DNA from: Acinetobacter celticus
GTDB lineage: Bacteria; Pseudomonadota; Gammaproteobacteria; Pseudomonadales; Moraxellaceae
NCBI RefSeq assembly: GCF_001707755.1
Contig: NZ_MBDL01000010.1
Coordinates: 147,650 to 211,649 of the forward strand
Direction: 5' to 3'
Length of the DNA: 64,000 bases
The stretch's first letter is position 1; each line of letters opens with the position of its first letter. The translations under genes were made by a program, and so were the position numbers. The notes under the pieces are model-generated. The model was not told where the DNA came from and searched no databases. It saw nothing but the letters and a program-made list of their open reading frames with translations. Below are positions 44,988 through 54,662 of this stretch, piece by piece.

Positions 44988-45725
44988 TTAACTTTCTAAT
45001 TGTTGAAACTCTCGAATACTCAGCTCATTGACTTCACCACGCCAAATCCATTTGAGCTTCGACTCTAGAAACACATCGCCTTCAAACCAAACAAATAGAC
45101 CTTCCATCATTTTAGGCCAATCTTCTCTGGTCACAATATGTTTACCCGAAATCACTGCAAGAATAGCCGCCAAAATAGTGTCATGACTTACAGCCAAACT
45201 TAAACCATAGGAATTATTAGGATGCGTATTATAAATAAGCTCCAACACATCGACCACGCCATGAATGGGGTGTTTCATACCTGGTAAAGCATTATTTACA
45301 AAGCTATTAATAAAGCCCAATGCACCTTGTTTTTGAAAATATGGCCCTGCTTGCTTTATATCTAAAACAAAGCTACCGGGTTCTACCAACAAACCTTGTT
45401 CAATAATTTCAATATGATGGGTATTTGGCTCTATCGTTTGAGCGTCTGCGCCTCGAATCATTAATGCTGCAGTATCTACACAACGTTGAATCGGGCTTGA
45501 AATACAGTGTTGTATCACGCGGTCGGTATGATCAATTAAATAAGATCCCCACGCTTCTGCCAAATCACGTCCTTCATTGGTCAATTGCAAATCATAGCCT
45601 GCAAGACCTTGCCCTTTTACAACTTCGCGAATGGAATGACGTGTGAATAAAGTTACAGGAGTTTTTGCGTCTGGTAACAAGTCTATTGCTTTGAACATAC
45701 TGGGCGGGAGCAAATCTAAGGCCAT
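44988..45725 (-). CDS. histidine phosphatase superfamily protein
   Basis: About 245 residues from ATG 45725 (MALDLLPP). It has the phosphoglycerate-mutase-like core: the phospho-accepting His in TRHSIREV (about 28-35), SSPIQRCVDTA (about 75-85) with the second Arg, and the late catalytic SHDTILAA (about 181-188). The usual RHG is RHS here, as in the acid-phosphatase branch. No signal peptide is visible, so it is probably cytoplasmic. The substrate is unknown. It is a single gene, 55 bases downstream of cysQ on the same strand. Confidence 0.82.
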   Translation of the reverse strand: MALDLLPPSMFKAIDLLPDAKTPVTLFTRHSIREVVKGQGLAGYDLQLTNEGRDLAEAWGSYLIDHTDRVIQHCISSPIQRCVDTAALMIRGADAQTIEPNTHHIEIIEQGLLVEPGSFVLDIKQAGPYFQKQGALGFINSFVNNALPGMKHPIHGVVDVLELIYNTHPNNSYGLSLAVSHDTILAAILAVISGKHIVTREDWPKMMEGLFVWFEGDVFLESKLKWIWRGEVNELSIREFQQLES

Positions 45726-45779
45726 AATCAACAAAAACTCAACATTTCAAAAACTACTATAACATGATCAGTTTTTAGC

Positions 45780-46631
45780 TCAATGCCGTTTCTGCATCAG
45801 CTCAAGCGCCTGCAATGCCAAAGTTTTCATTTTGGTATTTTTAAAAGCAATAAAACCTGCGTTTAGCAAAGTTTCGCGCTGATTATATACAAACGGCCTC
45901 CCCTTAAAATCGACCAATCCACCACCAATCCGTTCAATGAAACATTGACCCGCACTGGTATCCCACTCACATGTCGGATGAAAACGTGGATAAATATCAA
46001 CCTGATCTTCCAACATCATGCAGAATTTATAGGCACTTCCTGCTTTCAATACGCCAAAATTTGTCAGTGTAGCCAAATCTTGTAAATATTCTGCATACTC
46101 TGGTTTGTGTTGTGCGCTTTGGCTCAAACCAATTTGAATATTTTTTTCAGTCTCATCTGCAATATATTCAAACCACTGCCCAGTGTCAGTTTCCAATTTT
46201 AAAGGCATACCGTCTTCAGGGCAAAAATAAATCTGTTGCTCACACGGAATGGCCAATACGGCAAAAACAGTTTGCGACCCATCAACCAAACTTAAATTAA
46301 TTGTAAATTCAGGCCGTTTATGCAAAAACTCTTTTGTACCATCCAAGGGGTCTAACAACCAAAAACGTTGCCAAGCCTGACGTGGCATATTATCTGCTTC
46401 TTCCGACAACAGAGGTAAATCTGAAATAGTCGCTAAAGCTTGAGTAATATAATTATTCGAACGGTAGTCGGCTTGCGTTACAGGTGAATGGTCGGCTTTT
46501 CTTTCCACATCAAAAGCATCGCCTGCACAATAGTGCTGATATTCTTCTCGCAAAATTTCACATGCCTGTGTCACAATGGGAACCAATTGCAAAATCATTG
46601 GATCTTGCGTCGATGTCGTTGCTTTAAACAT
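45780..46631 (-). CDS. cysQ: 3'(2'),5'-bisphosphate nucleotidase
   Basis: Removes 3'-phosphoadenosine 5'-phosphate (PAP) formed in sulfate assimilation. About 283 residues from ATG 46631, which has AGGG 7 bases upstream. Inositol-monophosphatase-fold metal motifs are LLSEEAD (about 73-79), the central WLLDPLDGTKEF (about 93-104) and CEWDTSAGQ (about 219-227). The start lies only 14 bases from the divergent start of yrfG, so the two 5' leaders must overlap. Confidence 0.93.
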   Translation of the reverse strand: MFKATTSTQDPMILQLVPIVTQACEILREEYQHYCAGDAFDVERKADHSPVTQADYRSNNYITQALATISDLPLLSEEADNMPRQAWQRFWLLDPLDGTKEFLHKRPEFTINLSLVDGSQTVFAVLAIPCEQQIYFCPEDGMPLKLETDTGQWFEYIADETEKNIQIGLSQSAQHKPEYAEYLQDLATLTNFGVLKAGSAYKFCMMLEDQVDIYPRFHPTCEWDTSAGQCFIERIGGGLVDFKGRPFVYNQRETLLNAGFIAFKNTKMKTLALQALELMQKRH

Positions 46632-46645
46632 AGAAAACCCTTTAT

Positions 46646-47332
46646 ATGCCAAATTATTCAGATAAACCTACCATTATTTTTGACATGGACGGCACACTGC
46701 TTGATCTTGCCTATGATGATTTCATTTGGAATCATTTATTTCCTATTCGTTATGCAGAAACTCACCATTGCACACTAGAACAAAGTCATAGAACTTTATC
46801 TGAATTTCACCAAGAGCATAATCATACCTTAAATTGGTACTCATCTCGCTTTTGGTCTGCTAAAGTCAAAGTTGATGTATTGGCCATGCAAATTGAGCAT
46901 AAACATAAAGTTGCAAAACGAAATGGTTGTTTAGCAATTTTACAATATCTAAAAGAAAATGATTACCCAATTTGGTTAGCGACCAATGCAGATGTTGCGA
47001 GCCTTACCTTTAAATTAAAAGAAACAGGAATTGCTGAATATTTTGATGTCATTGTTAGTAGTGAAACCCTTGGTCATGCCAAAGAATTCAACGGATTTTG
47101 GCAAAAACTACAAGAACTACACCCCTTTGATGTCAATAATTGCTACTTTATTGATGACACTGAAAAAGTGCTCAATAGTGCCAAACAGTTTGGCATTCAA
47201 AATCTGTACAGTATTCAGCAACCATCTTCCGCCAAAGAAGCGCGCAAAACTTGCAATTATCCCATGTTGGACGTATTAACTGACTTAATCTCTATTTTAA
47301 AAAATTCAGAGGAACTCAAAAAGTATGCGTAA
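46646..47332 (+). CDS. yrfG: HAD-family GMP/IMP nucleotidase, YrfG-like
   Basis: A 228-residue cytoplasmic HAD hydrolase. Motif I FDMDGTLLD carries nucleophile Asp13 and Asp15; motif II is the Thr in WLATNAD (about 112-118); motif III/IV are a Lys near GHAKEF and FIDDTEKV (about 171-178). Homologues such as YrfG dephosphorylate GMP and IMP. The start at 46646 is required to keep motif I. It overlaps hslR by 8 bases, so the two are co-transcribed, the same pair seen in E. coli (yrfG-hslR). Confidence 0.9.
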   Translation: MPNYSDKPTIIFDMDGTLLDLAYDDFIWNHLFPIRYAETHHCTLEQSHRTLSEFHQEHNHTLNWYSSRFWSAKVKVDVLAMQIEHKHKVAKRNGCLAILQYLKENDYPIWLATNADVASLTFKLKETGIAEYFDVIVSSETLGHAKEFNGFWQKLQELHPFDVNNCYFIDDTEKVLNSAKQFGIQNLYSIQQPSSAKEARKTCNYPMLDVLTDLISILKNSEELKKYA

Positions 47333-47768
47333 ATCAAATCTAACCGAAAATGCGGTTGGTATGCGTATAGATAAATGGCTGTGGGCTGCACGTTTTTTTA
47401 AAACACGCTCTATTGCTAAAAATGCCATTGAAGGCGGTAAAGTTCACCATAATGGCGACCGCGTGAAAGTATCGCGTGAAGTTCGCGTCGGTATGGAACT
47501 GGCGATTCAGCAAGGTTTAGAAAAAAAATCGGTCATAGTAAAAGCACTTTCAGATATTAGAGGCCCTGCACCAGTGGCACAGCTTTTATATGAAGAAACC
47601 GAAGCCAGTATCGAACGCAGAGAGTTGCTTACCTCACAAAGAAAATTGCATAATCTTGCACGTCCAGATCATCGACCCAGTAAAAAAGACCGTCGTGATA
47701 TTGGGAAGTTTAAACGAGAAAATGATCAACAGTTTGGCCAAGATTGGTCATATAATGATGATGAATAA
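47325..47768 (+). CDS. hslR: ribosome-associated heat shock protein Hsp15
   Basis: A 147-residue RNA-binding protein that rescues stalled 50S subunits carrying nascent chains. The S4 domain is at about 13-75: RIDKWLWAARFFKTRSIAKN, then GGKVHHNGDRVKVSREVRVG. The C-terminus is basic (ARPDHRPSKKDRRDIGKFKREN). It overlaps yrfG by 8 bases. recA begins 143 bases downstream with its own promoter region. Confidence 0.94.
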   Translation: MRKSNLTENAVGMRIDKWLWAARFFKTRSIAKNAIEGGKVHHNGDRVKVSREVRVGMELAIQQGLEKKSVIVKALSDIRGPAPVAQLLYEETEASIERRELLTSQRKLHNLARPDHRPSKKDRRDIGKFKRENDQQFGQDWSYNDDE

Positions 47769-47910
47769 TGAGCGTCATAACATGTCGCATGTGTTGTGAT
47801 TTTTAATGAACCTAAGATTAAATTCTGTCACTATATTGATGTGGAAAAAGTTTCAATTCAAGACATCCACTTAAGTATATTGTTTCGTGACATCGTATTG
47901 AGGTTGTAAG

Positions 47911-48954
47911 ATGGATGATAATAAAAGCAAAGCGCTAAATGCTGCATTGGGCCAAATTGAAAAACAATTTGGTAAAAATACAGTAATGCGCTTAGGTGAC
48001 AATACCGTTTTAGCCGTTGAGGCTGTATCGACTGGGTCACTCACCTTAGATATCGCACTCGGCATTGGCGGTTTACCCAAAGGTCGTATTGTAGAAATTT
48101 ACGGCCCTGAATCTTCAGGTAAAACCACCATGACATTGCAAGCCATTGCACAATGTCAAAAAGCCGGTGGCACCTGTGCATTTATTGATGCTGAACATGC
48201 CTTAGACCCACAATATGCACGTAAACTTGGTGTAGATCTCGACAATTTATTGGTATCTCAGCCCGATCATGGTGAACAAGCCCTTGAAATTGCTGACATG
48301 CTCGTACGCTCAGGTGCCGTCGATATGATCGTTATCGACTCTGTCGCTGCATTAACCCCTCGCGCTGAAATTGAAGGCGAAATGGGTGACTCTCACATGG
48401 GTCTACAAGCACGCTTGATGAGCCAAGCATTACGTAAAATGACGGGTAACGCGAAACGCTCCAATTGTATGGTTATTTTCATTAACCAAATTCGTATGAA
48501 GATTGGTGTGATGTTCGGTAGCCCAGAAACCACTACAGGTGGTAACGCACTGAAATTCTATGCTTCTGTACGCTTAGATATCCGTCGTATTGGCCAAGTC
48601 AAAGAAGGTGATGAAATTGTCGGTTCAGAAACCCGCGTAAAAGTGGTGAAGAACAAAATGGCACCGCCTTTTAAAGAAGCATTGTTCCAAATTTTATATG
48701 GTAAAGGCGTCAATCAACTGGGTGAATTAGTTGATTTAGCTGTCGCACAAGAATTGGTGCAAAAAGCTGGTGCTTGGTATTCGTATCAAGGCAACAAAAT
48801 TGGTCAAGGTAAAAACAATGTCATTCGCCATTTAGAGGAACATCCTGAAATTGCGAAAGAACTAGACCGTCTAATTCGTGAAAAGTTACTCACACCAGTG
48901 ACAGTACCCGTTGACGAAAAAGATGACCTTGAGCCTGATTTGCTCGATGCTTAA
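47911..48954 (+). CDS. recA: recombinase A
   Basis: Strand exchange and SOS co-protease. The 347 residues match RecA. Walker A GPESSGKT is at 65-72, followed by [19 protein letters not shown] and the L2-region [16 protein letters not shown]. Acinetobacter lacks a canonical LexA, so regulation of recA here may differ from E. coli; I see no clear LexA-type box in the 140-base upstream gap. A terminator separates it from recX. Confidence 0.97.
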   Translation: MDDNKSKALNAALGQIEKQFGKNTVMRLGDNTVLAVEAVSTGSLTLDIALGIGGLPKGRIVEIYGPESSGKTTMTLQAIAQCQKAGGTCAFIDAEHALDPQYARKLGVDLDNLLVSQPDHGEQALEIADMLVRSGAVDMIVIDSVAALTPRAEIEGEMGDSHMGLQARLMSQALRKMTGNAKRSNCMVIFINQIRMKIGVMFGSPETTTGGNALKFYASVRLDIRRIGQVKEGDEIVGSETRVKVVKNKMAPPFKEALFQILYGKGVNQLGELVDLAVAQELVQKAGAWYSYQGNKIGQGKNNVIRHLEEHPEIAKELDRLIREKLLTPVTVPVDEKDDLEPDLLDA

Positions 48955-48981
48955 ATTTTTACGAAATTCAGGTTAAACTGT

Positions 48982-49003
48982 AAAACGCCCTACGGGGCGT
49001 TTT
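48982..49003 (+). terminator. rho-independent terminator between recA and recX
   Basis: AAAACGCCC pairs with GGGCGTTTT around a TACG loop, followed by more T and TATAAT. It should limit read-through so recX is made at a lower level, as in other bacteria. Confidence 0.9.
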
Positions 49004-49023
49004 TTTATAATAAGTTGCACAGC

Positions 49024-49629
49024 ATGAATGATTCAAAATTCCCTAAATTACTTGATTACCAAGCACTCAAGCAACAATATGGAGATGAAGCAGACCAATC
49101 CATAGAGACCTCTTCACAAAATACTTCACAAGAAAACAATGCTTTAAACTTTGAGCAAGAGCGTGCCGAAAAAAAATTGGGGCTACATGGCTCTCGTTTA
49201 CGTTCTTACGCCTTCGCAGTGCTTACCCGTAAGGAATACTCTAAAGTAGAGTTGATTGAAAAATTAGCCCTATATGCAGAATCACGTGATGAAGTCATTA
49301 GCTTGGTTGAAGAGCTCTCTGCGCAACACTATCAAAGCGACCAACGTGTTGCAGAAATGATGCTGTCGAGCCAAAAGCGTAAAGGCAAAGGGCCGAATCA
49401 AATTAAGATCAAACTCAAAAATAAGAAAGTCGATAGCGCACTGATTGCAGAAGAGCTCAAAGAAACCGATTGGACAGAACAAGCCTACCAACTCAAAGTT
49501 AAAAAATATGGTTTGGATGTAACTAAAGACCAAAAACTAAAAGCCAAACAAATGCGTTTTTTAATGTACCGAGGCTTTGAAATGGATGCAATTATCAAAG
49601 CCATTTCCCGTAAACCGAATGAAGATTAA
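49024..49629 (+). CDS. recX: RecA regulatory protein RecX
   Basis: Inhibits RecA filament extension. About 201 residues from ATG 49024; a TTG at 49015 is the alternative. The N-terminal about 40 residues are polar and probably flexible, followed by the three-helix repeats of RecX: RSYAFAVLTRKEYSKVELIEKL (about 56-77), VEELSAQHYQSDQRVAEM and KGKGPNQIKIKLKNK. The TAA overlaps the stop of the convergent membrane-protein gene by 3 bases, and no terminator lies between. Confidence 0.92.
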   Translation: MNDSKFPKLLDYQALKQQYGDEADQSIETSSQNTSQENNALNFEQERAEKKLGLHGSRLRSYAFAVLTRKEYSKVELIEKLALYAESRDEVISLVEELSAQHYQSDQRVAEMMLSSQKRKGKGPNQIKIKLKNKKVDSALIAEELKETDWTEQAYQLKVKKYGLDVTKDQKLKAKQMRFLMYRGFEMDAIIKAISRKPNED

Positions 49630-50828
49630 TAACCGTTGGTTTGTGTCCAAGCAATGCCTAAATTACCTTTGTACGTGTGGATCTGATAATCATCACCCAC
49701 TTGTTTCGCACTGTAATGTCGCGACGGTACATCTATATTTTCTAATACCCCGCCCGATGCACTTTTCAAATCAAAATAATGCTTTGAAATAGACCGTCGT
49801 CCGCCAGAGGAATACTCTTTATTAATAATGGTATAACTATTGGTATGTAAAATTTGTTGTTCGCCCAGAGTATTAATCAGGCTGACAAAATTCATTGAAT
49901 AAAAGAACATCATACTAAAAGTAATCAATAAAAAGCCAAATACTTGTGTAACAGGTACCTCTTGATTAAATAGGTTTGCCGTAATAAATAATAAAACAAA
50001 TAGAATGCAACTACAGGCAATCACAAAAATCAAATAACGTGCTAAATCCTGATGATCAATCACTTTATAAAGTAACAATAGCCCCGATAACATCATAATG
50101 ACCCAAATACTATAAAGAGAATTCGGCAACGCAGTCTGTCTAAAATGAATACGGATTAAACTACGGTCTGAATAACTTAAATAGAAGTAAACAAATATAC
50201 TCAGATGAAATAACAATTCAGCATATTGTGAAATATGAAAAAAACTGATGATAAACAAGACGCCTACAGTGATATCAAGGCTTTTTTTAATTCGCTTCGC
50301 TCTGGTTATATATTTTTCTTTTTCATTATCCGTAAGCTCACCTTCTTGAGCAAAAAAGGCATTATCGTGCTCATTCCCTAATTTCTGATCTAAATCCTCA
50401 AAATTTTCAGCCATCATCAAACGCATTTCCATAAAATATTCAAACGAACTCGGGACAGTGATTCGTTCAGTATTATTCGCCTCTATAATCAAATGATTTC
50501 TTAAACGATAACCTTTGATATCTCGATAATAAATATCTCTAGTCTTGAAAAAAGTATGAGAAGAAATATGATTAGTATGTGTGGTCACTTTAAATGCAAA
50601 TGTTTCTATTAACACACCGAGATAAAGGAACGTCACTAAGCATGAACCTATGATTGAAATACCAATCATCCAGATGGAATGATCTGCTGATAACAACGAT
50701 GCATTAAAAATATATAGAAATGGAAAGAACAATAAGGCAATAAAAAACCAGAGAATCACGCGTGAACGTTTCATTGCAACAGGATATGCCAAAACCCGAC
50801 CTGCATAGACTTTATAGTTTAAGTACAT
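49626..50828 (-). CDS. polytopic membrane protein with PH-like cytoplasmic domain, unknown function
   Basis: A 400-residue inner-membrane protein. Two N-terminal TM helices (about 25-42, 52-76) are followed by a cytoplasmic stretch (about 80-185) whose strand pattern (TTHTNHISSHTFF, YYRDIKGYRLRNHLII, RITVPSSFEYF) suggests a bacterial PH-like domain, then about five TM helices (about 190-325) and a C-terminal tail of about 75 residues (IINKEYSSGGRRSISKHYF). No family is recognised. It converges with recX with a 4-base overlap of the two coding regions. Confidence 0.75.
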   Translation of the reverse strand: MYLNYKVYAGRVLAYPVAMKRSRVILWFFIALLFFPFLYIFNASLLSADHSIWMIGISIIGSCLVTFLYLGVLIETFAFKVTTHTNHISSHTFFKTRDIYYRDIKGYRLRNHLIIEANNTERITVPSSFEYFMEMRLMMAENFEDLDQKLGNEHDNAFFAQEGELTDNEKEKYITRAKRIKKSLDITVGVLFIISFFHISQYAELLFHLSIFVYFYLSYSDRSLIRIHFRQTALPNSLYSIWVIMMLSGLLLLYKVIDHQDLARYLIFVIACSCILFVLLFITANLFNQEVPVTQVFGFLLITFSMMFFYSMNFVSLINTLGEQQILHTNSYTIINKEYSSGGRRSISKHYFDLKSASGGVLENIDVPSRHYSAKQVGDDYQIHTYKGNLGIAWTQTNGY

Positions 50829-51009
50829 TTTTATTATTCAAGCTATTCTTAAATGTATATTTCCCTATCATATCAATGACAAAAGATCAAAAACAATTAT
50901 TTTCAAAAAATGAATAATAAGGTGAATACTAAAAGGATTTAAATTAGGTGATTTGAAAGTTTTAAGCGAGAGCTAATAAGAGAGGATTGTAGAATTTTTA
51001 TTATAATAA

Positions 51010-51128
<119 letters not shown>

Positions 51129-51138
51129 GCAAGAACAG

Positions 51139-51166
51139 AGTATAGAGATTTTTATTAAACTTGCAA
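51139..51166 (-). promoter_or_regulatory. promoter of the 4.5S RNA gene
   Basis: On the minus strand, -35 TTGCAA (51161-51166) and -10 TATACT (51139-51144) are separated by 16 bases, and the predicted RNA 5' end lies about 10 bases beyond the -10 box. Confidence 0.7.
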
Positions 51167-51404
51167 GGCAAATTGGCGAATTTCACTAAGGCACTCATTC
51201 GTTTGATTATTTATAAAGCAAATAGACTATTTTAGACAATTTAACCCCATAAAAAAGGCATCATCAAATTTACTTTTAAACACAACAAGTTTGCAAAAGC
51301 TTATTGCTTTTCATAAGTATGACGTTTTTAATGTGACTATCAAATTTATATAGATGAATATCTCTCATCAGAGATTAGACCTCTAAGAACTATACGGAAA
51401 TTTT

Positions 51405-52259
51405 ATGATGTTACATAAGCATGTTTTAGGTGCGCTTGCCTTATTATGCTCTGCCCCTGTTCTAGCCAATATCCCAATTGAATCTAGAGGCTTAAGCCAA
51501 AGTAGCTCTAGCCCCAATACGCCTATAGCTTATTCTACCAATAATAGTGCTGTAGACAGCGCTCCAACACCAACAAATTTAAATTGGCAATTGATGCAAA
51601 AAAATCAACAATTGGAAAATGATCTACGAAGCCTACGTGGAAAAGTTGAAGAACAAGACAATGAAATTTCACAATTAAAAAATGAGTTGACCAACCGCTA
51701 TGCGGATTTAGATCAGCGCTTAGAATTACTACAACAAAAAGTTGATCCTGCGCCAGAAGAAAGCAGCACGGAGGATAATCAACAAGATACTGCACCCAGT
51801 AGCAACGCTAAGCAACCCGTAGCCGTAAATACACCAGTTACCATCAACACTCCAGCTAAAGTGAACACACCTGTTGTTACCCAACAATCAACCAATGAGC
51901 TGGATAAAGCCGCCTACACGGTTGCATTAGATGCATACAAACAAGGTGGTGCAAAAAAAGCCATTGCACCGATGCAAAATTTTATTAAAAACAATCCAAA
52001 CAGCGTATATATCAGCAATGCGCACTTTTGGTTGGCTGAGTTTAATTTAGCCATTGACCCAACAAATTACGTTGAAGCTAAGCGAAATTACAATATTGTT
52101 GTCAATAAATATCCAAACTCATCCCGTGCATCACGAGCCTTGTATCAGCTTTACAGCATCACTAAAGATGTAGACCATAATGCAACGCTAGCATCACAAT
52201 ACAAACAAAAATTGCTAAAAAATTATCCACAAGCAGAAGAAGTGAAATACTTCAAATAA
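51405..52259 (+). CDS. cpoB: cell division coordinator CpoB (YbgF)
   Basis: A periplasmic protein linking the Tol machinery with peptidoglycan synthesis at the septum. The 284 residues have a signal peptide (cleavage near VLA-N, residue 21), an N-terminal coiled coil (about 62-110, LENDLRSLRGKVEEQDNEIS) for trimerisation, a Pro/Thr linker with repeated NTP units (about 140-165), and TPR repeats at the C-terminus (about 170-284). The normal tol-pal neighbours are absent here. GGA lies 8 bases before the ATG, which is followed at once by a second ATG. Confidence 0.9.
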   Translation: MMLHKHVLGALALLCSAPVLANIPIESRGLSQSSSSPNTPIAYSTNNSAVDSAPTPTNLNWQLMQKNQQLENDLRSLRGKVEEQDNEISQLKNELTNRYADLDQRLELLQQKVDPAPEESSTEDNQQDTAPSSNAKQPVAVNTPVTINTPAKVNTPVVTQQSTNELDKAAYTVALDAYKQGGAKKAIAPMQNFIKNNPNSVYISNAHFWLAEFNLAIDPTNYVEAKRNYNIVVNKYPNSSRASRALYQLYSITKDVDHNATLASQYKQKLLKNYPQAEEVKYFK

Positions 52260-52275
52260 CCCCAAATACAGACAT

Positions 52276-52304
52276 AAAAAAACCGCCTAAATGGCGGTTT
52301 TTTT
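52276..52304. terminator. bidirectional terminator between cpoB and lpxA
   Basis: A 12-bp stem (seven A plus CCGCC with GGCGG plus seven T) around the loop TAAAT, between convergent genes. Confidence 0.93.
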
Positions 52305-52316
52305 ATAACTTAAATT

Positions 52317-53105
52317 TTAACGTACAATACCGCGTTTCGATTGCTCCACCGAGTCAATCAACAACTGGACTTCTGCTACTTCTGGTAAAATGTCAGTTTT
52401 AATCTGTTGCAACGCTTCTGCTGTAGTCAAACCTGATTTATAAATCAGTTTAAATGCATCGCGAAGCCCTTGAATGACATTTTTAGACCATCCTTTACGA
52501 CGCATTCCTTCCACATTCATCGCAAAAGCATGTGCAGGATTGCCTGAAACCATCACATAAGCAGGAACATCTTTTAAAATTAACGATGCCCCACCAATCA
52601 TACTAAAAGAATCAATTTTACAAAATTGATGAATGCCAGAATTGCCACCAACAATCACATAATCACCAATGCGAACATGCCCAGCAACACCGACATTATT
52701 TGCAAAAATATTATGATCACCCACCAAACAGTCATGCGCAATATGCGTATTAACCATCAGCAAGTTATGACTACCAATTTTAGTCAGACTTTGGTCTTGG
52801 ACTGTGCCACGGTGCAAACTGCAATGCTCACGAATTGAATTATGATCACCAATTTCCAGCCATGTCTCTTCACCTGCGTATTTTAAATCTTGGCAAACCT
52901 CACCGACACTGGCAAATTGAAAAATTTCATTATTTTGACCAATGCGAGTAAATCCACCAACCACAACATGTGAATGTATTTTTGTACCTGCCCCAATTGT
53001 GACATTTGGACCAATAATTGAATATGGTCCAATATGCACATCTGGCGCAATGACTGCAGATGAGTCAATGATAGCGGTTGGGTGAATAAATTCGTTATTG
53101 CTCAT
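52317..53105 (-). CDS. lpxA: UDP-N-acetylglucosamine acyltransferase
   Basis: First acylation step of lipid A synthesis. The 262 residues form a left-handed beta helix of hexapeptide repeats ([LIV]-G-x4) from about residue 5 to 185, with the catalytic His in VNTHIAHDC (about 118-126, near His125) and a helical C-terminal domain (about 195-262). It is coupled to fabZ by an ATGA overlap. lpxB, often next, is not here: a terminator and cpoB follow. Confidence 0.96.
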   Translation of the reverse strand: MSNNEFIHPTAIIDSSAVIAPDVHIGPYSIIGPNVTIGAGTKIHSHVVVGGFTRIGQNNEIFQFASVGEVCQDLKYAGEETWLEIGDHNSIREHCSLHRGTVQDQSLTKIGSHNLLMVNTHIAHDCLVGDHNIFANNVGVAGHVRIGDYVIVGGNSGIHQFCKIDSFSMIGGASLILKDVPAYVMVSGNPAHAFAMNVEGMRRKGWSKNVIQGLRDAFKLIYKSGLTTAEALQQIKTDILPEVAEVQLLIDSVEQSKRGIVR

Positions 53106-53590
53106 GCTTGCTCTGTTTTCTGTTGCGTAATCATAATTTCCGCAGTTGCAGCAACAATCCCATCAACTGTAGCAATACAGTTGTATTTAAAAATGCCACG
53201 TTTTTGCATTACAAGTTCAGCTTTTAAAACCAATTGATCACCAGGAATCACTTGCTTCTTAAAACGAACGCGCTCTGCACCTGCAAATAAGAAAATTTTA
53301 TCACTTGATGGTTTTTGATTATTCATGACAAAGCCAAGAATACCTGAAATTTGTGCCATTGCTTCCACAATCAGCACACCAGGCATAATCGGAAAGCCAG
53401 GAAAATGTCCTTGTAAAAATTCTTCATTCATTGAAACATTTTTATAGCCTACAATACCTGTATCCGTGATATCAGTCACACGGTCTACCAATAAAAATGG
53501 GTAGCGGTGTGGTAAATATTCACGAATGGTTTGAATTTGCATTGGCAATTCAGGCTTTGTGAATGCAGGAGTATTCGACTCAGTCATCAT
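53102..53590 (-). CDS. fabZ: 3-hydroxyacyl-ACP dehydratase
   Basis: Dehydrates 3-hydroxyacyl-ACP in fatty acid elongation. About 162 residues from ATG-ATG at 53590/53587, inside the end of lpxD; extension upstream would overlap lpxD further without conservation. The hot-dog fold motifs are [14 protein letters not shown] (about 25-38) with catalytic His and [20 protein letters not shown] (about 61-80) with catalytic Glu. Overlapping starts and stops on both sides (lpxD, lpxA) show tight translational coupling. Confidence 0.95.
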   Translation of the reverse strand: MMTESNTPAFTKPELPMQIQTIREYLPHRYPFLLVDRVTDITDTGIVGYKNVSMNEEFLQGHFPGFPIMPGVLIVEAMAQISGILGFVMNNQKPSSDKIFLFAGAERVRFKKQVIPGDQLVLKAELVMQKRGIFKYNCIATVDGIVAATAEIMITQQKTEQA

Positions 53591-54659
53591 AATTATTACG
53601 CAATCTAGTTGATTCAAGGGACTCGATTTGAGACTGTATATGATCAAGTTTTTTCATCAACTGGGTCAATGGCACATCTGCTAATTGTTTGAATCTCACT
53701 GCTGCACGTTTCCAATGTAAACTTTCTAACATTGGCGTTCCTGAAGAGTAACTACCCGCTTCAGAAATACTTTTTGTGACCATTGACATACCAGTAATGG
53801 TCACATTATCGGCAATATTTATGTGTCCTACAACACCAACCGCACCCGCTAAGACACAGTTTTTGCCAATTGTCGTACTTCCTGCAATACCACATTTTGC
53901 AGCCATTGCAGTATTTGCACCAATTTTAACATTGTGAGCGATTTGCACAAGGTTATCAATAATGACACCATCTTCCAAGATGGTATTATCTAATGCGCCA
54001 CGATCTATACTGCAATTGGAACCGATACGAACATCATGACCAATATGTACAGAACCCAATTGTGCAATACGATGCCATTTACCTTGATAAGGTGCAAAAC
54101 CAAAACCTTCACCACCAATAACCGTATTGGCATGAATACGTACGCGATCACCAATTTTGGTCTGGCCCGTTAAAGTCACATGCGAGTCAATAAAACACTG
54201 CTTGCCAATTTCCACATCATCATCAATTTTGCAATGAGACTGAATCACAGATTCATCACCCACGACACAGTTTTTACCAATGACGACAAAATGTCCAATA
54301 TAAGCAGAATCTGCAACTATAGCGGATGAATGAATTTGGGCAGTGCTTTCAATGCCTTTTGCTGTGTGTTTTCGCTCAAAAACATGGGTCAAAATTGCAA
54401 AAGCCAAATAAGGGTTTGCCACTACAATAAAATTCTGTTGTGTTTTTATTTGTGCTTTTAAAGCCTCTGTAACAATAAGTGCACCTGCTTTAGAATGCTC
54501 CGCAGGTTCTATATACTTATCCGCATTTACAAAAGCCAAATGCCCAGATTCAGCATGCTCTAAACTCGCCAAACCTGATACCTGTAGGTCCTGTTGACCC
54601 ACACACTCACCCTGTACAAGATGAGCGAGTTTTTCTAAGCTGAAATATTGAGGATTCAT
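53580..54659 (-). CDS. lpxD: UDP-3-O-(3-hydroxyacyl)glucosamine N-acyltransferase
   Basis: Third enzyme of lipid A synthesis. The 359 residues comprise an N-terminal uridine-binding domain (about 1-100), a hexapeptide-repeat beta helix (about 105-300) with [15 protein letters not shown] (about 174-188) and the catalytic [25 protein letters not shown] segment near 236-256 containing His, and a helical C-terminus that ends within fabZ. It starts 3 bases after the skp stop. Confidence 0.95.
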   Translation of the reverse strand: MNPQYFSLEKLAHLVQGECVGQQDLQVSGLASLEHAESGHLAFVNADKYIEPAEHSKAGALIVTEALKAQIKTQQNFIVVANPYLAFAILTHVFERKHTAKGIESTAQIHSSAIVADSAYIGHFVVIGKNCVVGDESVIQSHCKIDDDVEIGKQCFIDSHVTLTGQTKIGDRVRIHANTVIGGEGFGFAPYQGKWHRIAQLGSVHIGHDVRIGSNCSIDRGALDNTILEDGVIIDNLVQIAHNVKIGANTAMAAKCGIAGSTTIGKNCVLAGAVGVVGHINIADNVTITGMSMVTKSISEAGSYSSGTPMLESLHWKRAAVRFKQLADVPLTQLMKKLDHIQSQIESLESTRLRNNYDD

Positions 54660-54662
54660 AGA

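Noticed and set aside
47780..47910. LexA-type SOS box in the recA promoter
   Set aside because: No CTG-N10-CAG pattern is visible, in keeping with the absence of canonical LexA in Acinetobacter.
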